Shown here: piece by piece, positions 17,565 through 24,160 of the stretch
Numbering within the stretch: the stretch's first letter is position 1
Layout: every line of letters begins with the position of its first letter
Source of the DNA: Syntrophomonadaceae bacterium
GTDB taxonomy: Bacteria; Bacillota; Dethiobacteria; DTU022; UBA8154
Assembly (NCBI GenBank): GCA_007135125.1
Contig: SLJK01000145.1
Span: forward strand, 1 to 36,415
DNA: 36,415 bases
Direction: 5' to 3'
Notes under the pieces: generated by a model
Told to the model about the DNA's origin: nothing
Seen by the model: only the letters and a program-made list of their open reading frames with translations
The model's database searches: none
Position numbers and translations under genes: made by a program

Positions 17565-17592
17565 TTGCATGCTGAACAAAGTATAATATAAT
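17565..17592 (+). promoter_or_regulatory. Candidate sigma-A promoter for the ylmC-nrdD-like-ylm operon
   Basis: TTGCAT (17565-17570), a 16-base spacer and TATAAT (17587-17592); an overlapping TATAAT also occurs at 17582-17587. It is the only good promoter-like pair between the ftsZ terminators and ylmC, leaving a leader of about 115 bases. Confidence 0.6.
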
Positions 17593-17714
17593 GGAGTAAT
17601 AGAAGAACGTTTTTTCAAAATCTAACTGTTTTCTTGCTTTGCTCCTTTTAACTTCTGTAAAATGGAATTATAAATGGCTTTTTAACGGACAGCATATTAA
17701 AGGGGGAAAATACC

Positions 17715-17969
17715 ATGACTATCCGTATAGGTGATTTGCGTGACAGGGATGTGGTAAATATTAATGATGGAAAAAGGCTGGGGCTTATTAATGATATTGA
17801 ATTAGATGTAGAGAGCGGCACGATCAAAGCAATTATTATCCCGGGTGCAGCCGGTTTTATGGGGGTTCTTGGCCGAAAACAGGATTTGGTTATTTCATGG
17901 GAAAAGATAGTTAAAGTGGGAGTTGATACGATTCTTGTTGATTTTCATGTAGAGGATGACAACAGTTAA
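17715..17969 (+). CDS. ylmC: YlmC/YmxH family PRC-barrel protein
   Basis: A single PRC-barrel-like domain of 84 residues (IRIGDLRDRDVVNINDGKRL, then LGLINDIELDVESGTI and IIIPGAAGFMG). The family is common downstream of ftsZ-sigG or near spore-gene clusters in Firmicutes and is often labelled a sporulation protein; its molecular role is not established. The ATG has AAAGGGGGA upstream. The last 14 bases overlap the next small ORF if that ORF starts at ATG 17956. First gene of the proposed operon. Confidence 0.88.
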   Translation: MTIRIGDLRDRDVVNINDGKRLGLINDIELDVESGTIKAIIIPGAAGFMGVLGRKQDLVISWEKIVKVGVDTILVDFHVEDDNS

Positions 17970-18240
17970 ACTGGACATAAATCCGGGGTTGCTATATAAT
18001 GAAATGCATTCTGATGAGATAAAAAGAGAGCTTCGCAATGAAGGCTACCGCGAAGTTTATTCTGATATAATCGGGACTAAGATTTTGGGCAAACTATTTC
18101 AAATTGATGAAGTAGTGTATGTGCGTTTTGTTTCTGTATTTTATCGCTATCATAATATTGAAGTTTTAAAGAAGAGCAACAAAAATTATTTCATTTACGC
18201 AAGGCAGACATTCAGAAGAGCAATAATGGATTCCTTTTAA
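17956..18240 (+). pseudogene. nrdR: C-terminal remnant of NrdR, the ribonucleotide reductase repressor
   Basis: A 94-codon ORF whose middle part, EIKRELRNEGYREVYSDIIG followed by LGKLFQIDEVVYVRFVSVFYRY, matches the end of NrdR (typically EIERELRNRGEREV, then LDEVAYVRFASVYR). NrdR normally has about 150 residues: a zinc ribbon with two CxxC pairs, then an ATP-cone. Here the zinc ribbon and most of the ATP-cone are missing and the piece is preceded directly by ylmC, so it cannot bind DNA as NrdR does. In relatives nrdR often sits in this place before a ribonucleotide reductase gene. It may be translated from ATG 17956 (overlapping ylmC) or ATG 18004. The last codons form one copy of a 22-bp duplication shared with the start of the next gene. 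Homology is judged by eye. Confidence 0.72.
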
Positions 18241-18266
18241 GAAAATAATGGATTCCCTTAAAGAAG
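18222..18266 (+). repeat. Imperfect 22-bp tandem duplication at the nrdR remnant / nrdD-like junction
   Basis: AATAATGGATTCCTTTTAAG at 18222 is repeated with three changes as AATAATGGATTCCCTTAAAG from 18244, a period of 22 bases. The first copy encodes the end (MDSF, stop) of the NrdR remnant and the second encodes the start (MDSLKEG) of the NrdD-like gene. Because 22 is not a multiple of three, the duplication separates the two frames. Confidence 0.8.
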
Positions 18267-20131
18267 GTGAAAGTTTGGCCAAGGAGAATCTCCCATTCCT
18301 GGAGATTAAAAAGAGAGATGGTAGGGTTGTTTCGTTTGATGAAGGCAAGATTGCGCAGGCGATTTTTAAGGCTGCAAGAGCTGTGGGAGGAGAAGACTAC
18401 GCGCTTGCCGAAGAGATAACGAGAGAGGTAATAGCTTTTTTGAATAAGCAGCAGCTGCCCGGCCTGGTACCTACCGTAGAAGAAATTCAGGACGCGGTGG
18501 AAAAGGTGCTTATCGAAAGGGGACATGCGCGGACAGCGAAAGCCTATATCCTTTATCGGGACAAGCGAACACGTATCAGAGAGGCACGCTCTGAGTTAAT
18601 GGAGGTTGTAGGGGATATTTTATTGGAAGGCAACAATGGCGAAATCTCATTCCCATATTCTCCGGCGGGGAAAATGCATAGAATCGCTTTGGCTGCAAGC
18701 CAGAAATATTATCTTGATAATCTTCTCCCACCTGAAATAGCTTCAGCTCATCGAAGGGGGAGTTTTCATATTCACGGGCTTGGTTTTTATAGTAAAGGCT
18801 TGGGTTCTCTACAGGTTGGCCTGCAACAACTGCTTGAAGCAGGTTTGTCTAATGGAAGAGAGCCTCTGCCTGCAGACTTTTTTTCGGTTCTGCTAAGAAT
18901 AATTGTTTCATTACGAAAAAGCCAGGATGATTTGTATGATGAAGTATCTTTGCCTGATTTTGACATTGCACTGGGCGAAATTTTTCGTAGGGTTTCAGGT
19001 AAATCAGGAAGAGAAGAATTGAATAGATGTTTGGAAGGTTTTATATATCTACTGAATAATATTGCTTGTTATACAGAAAATAGTGCAAAATGTAGTATTC
19101 AACTAGGTTTGGCTACTGATGATGAAGGTAGAGAAATTACAAAACTCTTGTTGGAAGAAAGAAACATTAACAAAAAGAAAAATAGCTGGCCTCATCTTAT
19201 TTTTATTTTAAAAAAGGGTATAAACCTAATACCTGAAGATCCGAACTATGATCTTTTTAAAATGGCAGTGAAAACAGCAGTTTGCCAGGACAATCTTTCT
19301 TTTTCTATGCTAGATACTTCTTATAATAAACCCTTTGGACAGGATGTTTGTTATCATAGTAACGGGGTGCGTATAGCTGAGAACAGGCATGGTCCTATGA
19401 AAGGCATGGGAAGAGGTAATATTTGTTCCGTAACTATAAATCTACCGCAACTGGCACTAAACGCCAATCAGGAAGAAGGGTTATTTTTTGTGGAACTTGA
19501 TAGGCTGTTGCTGCTTGCTGTGCGTATGTTGCTGCATCGTTTCGAAGTTCTGGCAGCCTTGAAAGGAAGAGATCTGCCCAGTGTAATGGCTCAGAATCTG
19601 TATGCGGGTAGCAGCATTATTATGGATGGGGACAGCATTCATAGTTCTTTAAAGCAAGGGCTTATAACTATTGGTTTCACGGGGCTGCCCGAAGCAGTCC
19701 GTATGTTAAAGAAAGAAAGTAAGGAAGAGGTTGGAGTTCTGTATGAATTGGCTGGTAAGGTGGTTTTACATTTGTCACGCAGGGTAAAAAATTTTGCAGA
19801 TGAGTATGATCTTAATATTGGTCTTGGTGGAGCAGGAGACGATAAGGATTTTCGGCGACTATTAGAAATAGATAGAAATGATTTTGGAGTGTTGCCTGGC
19901 ATTACTGACAAGAAGATGTATAATGCTTCTTTTGTTCTCTTTCCGGAAGACGAAGGGCTGGAAAGGAAAATTGCCCTGGAAGGAAAAATACACAGGCATT
20001 GTTTAGCCGGACATTATAGCCGGTTGGTTTTGCTGCCGGATCTCGAGCCGGAAGCATTAGAAGAGATTCTGATTTATATGGCCAGGGCGGATATTGGATA
20101 TTTACAGGTTAAAAACCTTGGAGCTATCTAG
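18248..20131 (+). CDS. NrdD-like protein with ATP-cone, lacking catalytic cysteines and glycyl-radical domain
   Basis: The protein is related to class III (anaerobic) ribonucleoside-triphosphate reductase. Residues about 16-115 are an intact ATP-cone (IKKRDGRVVSFDEGKIAQAI and VEEIQDAVEKVLIERGHARTAKAYI in two parts). The barrel that follows keeps class III landmarks: FHIH (173-176), DPNYDLFKMA, ENRHG, GRGNICSVTINLPQLAL, ITIGFTGLPEAV, GITDKKMYNASF and HCLAGHY. The catalytic parts are gone. Where relatives have a cysteine pair after HIHDLDFY this protein has GSLQVGL; the finger-loop MGCRTRV reads HSNGVRI, so the thiyl-radical cysteine is an asparagine (372); and the protein stops at 627, just before the Cys4 zinc and glycyl-radical domain of about 70 residues. 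pgeF begins 18 bases later, so no separate radical domain is encoded there. The long intact frame suggests a retained role, perhaps nucleotide sensing, but a young pseudogene is possible. Confidence 0.8.
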   Translation: MDSLKEGESLAKENLPFLEIKKRDGRVVSFDEGKIAQAIFKAARAVGGEDYALAEEITREVIAFLNKQQLPGLVPTVEEIQDAVEKVLIERGHARTAKAYILYRDKRTRIREARSELMEVVGDILLEGNNGEISFPYSPAGKMHRIALAASQKYYLDNLLPPEIASAHRRGSFHIHGLGFYSKGLGSLQVGLQQLLEAGLSNGREPLPADFFSVLLRIIVSLRKSQDDLYDEVSLPDFDIALGEIFRRVSGKSGREELNRCLEGFIYLLNNIACYTENSAKCSIQLGLATDDEGREITKLLLEERNINKKKNSWPHLIFILKKGINLIPEDPNYDLFKMAVKTAVCQDNLSFSMLDTSYNKPFGQDVCYHSNGVRIAENRHGPMKGMGRGNICSVTINLPQLALNANQEEGLFFVELDRLLLLAVRMLLHRFEVLAALKGRDLPSVMAQNLYAGSSIIMDGDSIHSSLKQGLITIGFTGLPEAVRMLKKESKEEVGVLYELAGKVVLHLSRRVKNFADEYDLNIGLGGAGDDKDFRRLLEIDRNDFGVLPGITDKKMYNASFVLFPEDEGLERKIALEGKIHRHCLAGHYSRLVLLPDLEPEALEEILIYMARADIGYLQVKNLGAI

Positions 20132-20149
20132 TTTAGATAATAAATTTTT

Positions 20150-20977
20150 ATGGAGTTCCGCGTGGGTGAACCTTTTCAACTGAAAAAAAATAATGGAGTT
20201 GCCTATCTTTCTTATCCACCATGGGATGAAAAAAAAATTGTAGGGCATGGATTTTCTACCCGTCAGGGTGGGGAGAGTAGAGGGCCTTTTGCTTCTCTTA
20301 ACCTTGGTACGCGGGGAGGCGATAATCCGTTTTTGGTGCGGAACAATAGGCAAAAATTTTTGGCTATTTGGGAAAAGGAAATAAAGCAGCTTGTTTATGG
20401 TGAGCAAATTCATGGTATTGAAACTGCGGCAATTGGAAAAACAGATGCTTTCACAGAAAAGCATGAATACCCTGGTGTAGATGCCCTCATAACGGCAGAA
20501 AAAGATGTTGTATTAGGGGGGTTCTGTGCAGATTGCTTGCTGGTATTTTTCCTGGAACCAGAAATTCCTGTGATAGGGTTGGCGCATGCCGGTTGGCGGG
20601 GAACCTGCGGTGGCATTTTAGAAAAAGTTGTTTTTTCTATGCAAGAAAATTATGGGGCTCGTCCCGAAAACTTACAGATTCTTTTTTCGCCTTCTATAAA
20701 AGTTGGGTGTTATGAGGTTGGGGATGAAGTACTGGAGTATTTTAAATGCACTCCAAATAAAGAAGCGGTAGTTTTACAAAAAGATAAAAAGACCAGCCGC
20801 GTTTTTCTGGATATACCAGAAACTAACAGAAATGTTCTTGTGCGAACAGGGGTAGACCCTTCCCATATTACTAGCAGTAATTACTGTACGCATTGTTATC
20901 CGGATTTATTTTATTCTTTCCGGGGTGCTGGCGGAACACTTACGGGTAGCATGATGGGTATTATTTATTTAACTTAA
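20150..20977 (+). CDS. pgeF: PgeF/YlmD family (DUF152, multicopper-oxidase-fold) peptidoglycan editing factor
   Basis: Member of the YfiH/YlmD/LACC1 family. In E. coli the homologue PgeF prevents misincorporation of L-Ser into the peptidoglycan stem by acting on UDP-MurNAc-L-Ser; purine nucleoside phosphorylase and deaminase activity is reported for other members. Metal-binding motifs are present: GEQIHG (about 86-91), ADCLLVFF, LAHAGWRGTCGG, VGCYEVGDEV and the C-terminal YCTHCYPDLFYSFRG. Length 275 is typical. ATG 20150 lacks a Shine-Dalgarno; GTG 20162, preceded by TGGAG, is an alternative. It belongs to the ylm cluster with yggS next but one. Confidence 0.92.
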   Translation: MEFRVGEPFQLKKNNGVAYLSYPPWDEKKIVGHGFSTRQGGESRGPFASLNLGTRGGDNPFLVRNNRQKFLAIWEKEIKQLVYGEQIHGIETAAIGKTDAFTEKHEYPGVDALITAEKDVVLGGFCADCLLVFFLEPEIPVIGLAHAGWRGTCGGILEKVVFSMQENYGARPENLQILFSPSIKVGCYEVGDEVLEYFKCTPNKEAVVLQKDKKTSRVFLDIPETNRNVLVRTGVDPSHITSSNYCTHCYPDLFYSFRGAGGTLTGSMMGIIYLT

Positions 20978-21002
20978 AATACCGACGGTGGGTGTTCGGA
21001 AT

Positions 21003-22133
21003 ATGCGTAGCAAAAATGCCAGAAAACAAAATAAAGGCTTGCGAGTAATACAGGGAGAAGCTAGGAGTAGAAGCTATGTAAGTGATTTCAAGAAAAAGAC
21101 ATTATTTTTCCTGCTTCTCTTCCTGGCTCTTTTTTTGATGGCCCAGATACTGGTGGGATGGGTGTATCGAAAAGTTACGTATGATACAATTAATACGGAG
21201 GTAGCTGTAGAGGGTATTTTGCCGTTAAGCCATTTAACTTCGGGTGTACTTACTTTTGAAGAAGAGATCATTCATGCTTCTCGGTCGGGATTTGTATATT
21301 ATAATATTGAAAACGGCAAACGAGTTCCTGTAGGCACGGAACTGGTCACTATAGCGGAATTTCCGTTGGAAGAGCTGGGACATGAAGAAGGTAGTGATTT
21401 GGAAATGTGGAATGGTGCATATCATTATAGGGACTGGCTTTCGCATGCAGAAGAACCTTATGATGGAGGTTATAGCAATTTTTCACCTTCCCATAGAAAA
21501 GAAAATATTGTTGCTCCCGTAGCAGGGATGGTTATATTACAGATAGATGGCTGGGAAAAATATGGACCAGGTTTTCAATTTCCGTATCTGGAGAATGAAG
21601 AAGAGTTTATGGAAAGTGATCCAGGTGGTAGTGCTGTTCCAGATAACGGCGAACGAGTTTTTATTTTTGAACCTCTTTTAAAGATTATCAATAATTATTA
21701 CTGGTACTATAGTACAGTGTTGCCACCATCGCTGGGCAAGGAAATTACCGAAAGTAGCCAGGTTAAGCTGCATTTTTGTTTTGACACAAATGATCACGTC
21801 AAAGGAGAAAGGGTTGAGGTTAATCAGAGAAACGATGAATACTGGGAAGTAACCTGGCGCATTCGTGAGGCTGCAGATGATTTTTTCAATCAACGTTGGT
21901 GCCAAGCTGAGATTGTTTATCAGGAATTAGAAGGCACATTAATCCCTAAAGAATCTTTATATGAACTGCATGGAGAGAGGGGAGTATATACTGTTGAACA
22001 AGGAGTTGTTACCTTTCAGGAGGCTGTTTTGCTTGGCGAGAAGGAAGATCAGTACCTGATAAAAAACTTGGAACCTTATAAGCAGGTAATAACCAACCCT
22101 TCTAAAGTGAAAGAAGGTCAACACTTTTTTTAG
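21003..22133 (+). CDS. HlyD-like membrane-anchored protein of the ylm cluster
   Basis: A basic N-terminus (1-32) is followed by one membrane segment (FFLLLFLALFLMAQILVGWVY, about 35-55) and a beta-rich extracytoplasmic region with two lipoyl/barrel-sandwich-like stretches: GVLTFEEEIIHASRSGFVYYN with VPVGTELVTI, and IVAPVAGMVILQIDGWE; the end (IPKESLYELHGERGVYTVEQG) resembles the C-terminal beta domain of HlyD-type adaptors. Proteins annotated HlyD family occur at this place between pgeF and yggS in other Clostridia. No ABC transporter is near, so an efflux role is not supported; wall or division-related scaffolding is possible. The track starts at GTG 20988; ATG 21003 with GGTGGGTG eight bases upstream is preferred, giving 376 residues. 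Confidence 0.75.
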   Translation: MRSKNARKQNKGLRVIQGEARSRSYVSDFKKKTLFFLLLFLALFLMAQILVGWVYRKVTYDTINTEVAVEGILPLSHLTSGVLTFEEEIIHASRSGFVYYNIENGKRVPVGTELVTIAEFPLEELGHEEGSDLEMWNGAYHYRDWLSHAEEPYDGGYSNFSPSHRKENIVAPVAGMVILQIDGWEKYGPGFQFPYLENEEEFMESDPGGSAVPDNGERVFIFEPLLKIINNYYWYYSTVLPPSLGKEITESSQVKLHFCFDTNDHVKGERVEVNQRNDEYWEVTWRIREAADDFFNQRWCQAEIVYQELEGTLIPKESLYELHGERGVYTVEQGVVTFQEAVLLGEKEDQYLIKNLEPYKQVITNPSKVKEGQHFF

Positions 22134-22164
22134 TGATGGCCAATGTTAAAGGGGGATTGCTTCA

Positions 22165-22842
22165 GTGCTACAAGAAAATATTGAGACAGTCCGAAAGAGA
22201 TTAAACAAGGCTGCTGCAAAAAGAGGTATTCCTGTGGAAGAGATAACTTTGGTTGCCGTAACCAAAACAATTCCTGCAGCCAGAATACAAAGTGCTCGGG
22301 AGCTTGGAATTAAGGATTTTGGGGAAAACAGGCTTCAGGAAGCCCTTCCCAAGATTAATTCCCTCTCCCCGGAGATCAATTGGCATTTTTTAGGTCATTT
22401 GCAGACAAATAAAGTAAAAGATGTACTTCCTTATTTTAAATTAATCCATTCTCTGGACCGCATGAAACTTGCCCACGTTTTGCAGAAAGAAGCTTTGAAG
22501 ATTGACAAGGTGGTTGACGTGCTGGTCCAGGTAAATATTGGCTCAGAAGAGACAAAGTACGGATTTGAACCAGAACTGGTCGAAGAAGCTTTGAAGGAGC
22601 TTGTCTCGCTGGATATGATAAAAATTCGCGGCTTAATGGCTATAGCACCCCTCCTGGAAGATCCAGAAGAGTTACGTCCTCATTTTCGCCGCCTCAACCG
22701 CATGTTCCAGAGCTTGAATATTCCTGGCACTGAGATGAAGTACCTTTCTATGGGAATGACCAATGATTTTGAAGTGGCAGTAGAAGAAGGTTCGAATATG
22801 GTCCGCATAGGGACGGCGCTTTTTGGTGAGAGGGTAAAGTGA
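22165..22842 (+). CDS. yggS: YggS/YlmE family PLP homeostasis protein
   Basis: Single-domain pyridoxal 5'-phosphate-binding barrel protein (alanine racemase N-terminal fold) that controls PLP and amino acid homeostasis; no enzymatic activity is established. The PLP lysine lies in LVAVTKTIPA (about residue 34), followed by FGENRLQEAL, WHFLGHLQTNKVKDV, VQVNIGSEETKYG and the phosphate-binding SMGMTNDFEVAVEEGSNMVR with IGTALFGE. Length 225 is typical. It starts with GTG with AAAGGGGGA upstream. In Firmicutes it is usually followed by sepF, which is missing here. Confidence 0.94.
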   Translation: MLQENIETVRKRLNKAAAKRGIPVEEITLVAVTKTIPAARIQSARELGIKDFGENRLQEALPKINSLSPEINWHFLGHLQTNKVKDVLPYFKLIHSLDRMKLAHVLQKEALKIDKVVDVLVQVNIGSEETKYGFEPELVEEALKELVSLDMIKIRGLMAIAPLLEDPEELRPHFRRLNRMFQSLNIPGTEMKYLSMGMTNDFEVAVEEGSNMVRIGTALFGERVK

Positions 22843-22854
22843 GGAGGTAAATGA

Positions 22855-22899
22855 GTGGATTTTCGTGAATTTGGTTTTGAAAAATCGAAGTTACCGTAA
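22855..22899 (+). other. Orphan 14-codon ORF with a strong ribosome binding site (possible sepF leftover)
   Basis: GAGGAGG (22841-22847) sits seven bases before GTG 22855, which opens a 14-codon frame reading VDFREFGFEKSKLP and stop. This is where sepF normally lies between yggS and yggT. The FREFGFE pattern is loosely like the short N-terminal helix of SepF, but it is too short for a homology claim. It may be a deletion remnant, a leader peptide or chance. Confidence 0.3.
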
Positions 22900-22950
22900 G
22901 GAAATTATCGGAACTAACAATTCGATACAAGAAAAAGGAGGTAGAGAGTT

Positions 22951-23232
22951 ATTAACCTTTTTATACAGAACATTGTTTCAGCATTTTTTGATATACTGTA
23001 TTTTTTGATATTGATCCGCATTATACTCAGTTTTTTCCCGGTTAATCCATACGGTAATCCTTTACTCTTGAATGTGATTCAGTTCTTCAGGCAGGTTACC
23101 GAGCCCTTCCTTGCCCCTTTTCGAAGTGTTATTCCTCCGGTCCGTATGGGCGGTGGGTATATGGACTTTTCTCCCATCGTTGCGCTTATAGTTTTAGGAC
23201 TTATTCGTCGTATTTTAATGGGGTTGTTGTAA
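22951..23232 (+). CDS. yggT: YggT/YlmG family membrane protein
   Basis: Small two-segment membrane protein of the YGGT family, linked to cell division and envelope organisation in bacteria and plastids. The first hydrophobic segment (INLFIQNIVSAFFDILYFLI) leads into the family motif LIRIILSFFPVNPYGNP, then VTEPFLAPFRSVIPPVRMGG and a second segment (FSPIVALIVLGLIRRIL). The ORF track begins at TTG 23005, which cuts off the first segment. The frame stays open back to a stop at 22942-22944, but holds no ATG, GTG or TTG there; a full AGGAGG (22936-22941) lies nine bases before ATT 22951 and six before GTT 22948. A non-canonical start (ATT chosen here) or a sequence error at GTT is likely. About 93 residues from ATT. 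Confidence 0.85.
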   Translation: MNLFIQNIVSAFFDILYFLILIRIILSFFPVNPYGNPLLLNVIQFFRQVTEPFLAPFRSVIPPVRMGGGYMDFSPIVALIVLGLIRRILMGLL

Positions 23233-23247
23233 AGGTGGAATGTCAGA

Positions 23248-24045
23248 ATGGGTAGATCTAATAACGAATCGTTTTCTAAATATCCAATATTTGCAGAAAA
23301 CAAGTGGGCTGATAACTTTAAGTCTATGGTAGAGAGCTCATTAGAAAAAAATAAGAAAAGCTGGACTTCTTTTACAGATCCCAGGCAGCAGCAGATTGCC
23401 AGGGATATCTTGAAAGGTTTTCAGGAAGTCAGGGCTATTTTTTTTGGTGGCTATCCAGCTGCGGAGCGGGTAAGAATTTTGATTGCTCCTGCATCTCTTC
23501 CCCCCACACACGAGGAAGATGCTGTTAGCTGTCTTTCGTTAAGTGGGTTTCCACAAGGCATATTGAATCACAGAGATTTTTTAGGGTCTGTTTTGGCGCT
23601 GGGCATAAAAAGGGAAGTGATTGGTGACATAATCCACAGTGGGGGTGAGAATGCTTTTGTTTTTTTGATTCCGGAGATAGTTTCTTATGTAAGGGATAAT
23701 TTACAGAAAATCGGTTATTATACAGTTGAGATTACAGAAGTGGAGATAGATGCTGTACAGGCAGAAATTCCTGCGAAGCGATTGAAAGAAATAAAAGGAA
23801 CGGTTCCCTCTATGAGGTTGGATGTTGTGGCCGGGTTGGGCTTTGGTTTGTCCCGCTCACGGATAGCCCCACTTATAAGAGGGGAACAGGTTAAGTTGAA
23901 CTACCAGGTTATACGCCAACCATCAAAAATGGTCAAAGTCGGAGATTTAATCTCAATAATTGGCAAAGGTAGAGTGGAAATCGCAGATTCAAAGGGAGAA
24001 ACCAGGAAAGGCCGCATCCATTTGCTGCTGCACAGGGTTATGTGA
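23248..24045 (+). CDS. ylmH: YlmH family S4-domain RNA-binding protein
   Basis: YlmH is a ribosome-associated S4-domain protein of Firmicutes; it acts in ribosome-associated quality control of stalled nascent chains, in parallel to or with RqcH, and lies in the division cluster. The N-terminal part contains DPRQQQIARDILKGF and FGGYPAAERVRILIAP; the central part IKREVIGDIIHSGGENAFVFL is a strong family signature; the C-terminal S4 domain covers about 185-255 (MRLDVVAGLGFGLSRSRIAPLI). At 265 residues it is the normal size. The ATG is preceded by AAAGGTGG. rqcH is present in the same window at 30148-31917. Confidence 0.93.
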   Translation: MGRSNNESFSKYPIFAENKWADNFKSMVESSLEKNKKSWTSFTDPRQQQIARDILKGFQEVRAIFFGGYPAAERVRILIAPASLPPTHEEDAVSCLSLSGFPQGILNHRDFLGSVLALGIKREVIGDIIHSGGENAFVFLIPEIVSYVRDNLQKIGYYTVEITEVEIDAVQAEIPAKRLKEIKGTVPSMRLDVVAGLGFGLSRSRIAPLIRGEQVKLNYQVIRQPSKMVKVGDLISIIGKGRVEIADSKGETRKGRIHLLLHRVM

Positions 24046-24072
24046 TAGGAATTTTTCCCCCGCTCTAATAAT

Positions 24073-24101
24073 TTGAAATAATGCAGGAAAAGCTATAGAA
24101 T
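24073..24101 (+). promoter_or_regulatory. Candidate sigma-A promoter for divIVA
   Basis: TTGAAA (24073-24078), a 17-base spacer and TAGAAT (24096-24101), about 60 bases before the divIVA start. Matches are five of six at each box. Confidence 0.6.
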
Positions 24102-24160
24102 TGTCGAAAAAGAACTATATAAATAGCTATTTTCTGATTCTGCAAAGGGGGGCAAGAATA

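Larger units (their letters stand above)
17297..17714. other. Intergenic region between ftsZ and ylmC
   Basis: About 420 bases with no recognisable gene on either strand. It holds two tandem terminators (17318-17441), a pyrimidine-rich stretch without reading frames of note, and a promoter at about 17565-17592. In many endospore formers this position carries spoIIGA, sigE and sigG; no fragment of them is visible here by eye. Confidence 0.7.

Noticed and set aside
18248-20131. Calling this gene a functional anaerobic ribonucleotide reductase nrdD
   Set aside because: The overall similarity is clear, but the finger-loop cysteine, the first barrel cysteines and the glycyl-radical domain are all absent, so the standard functional name would mislead.
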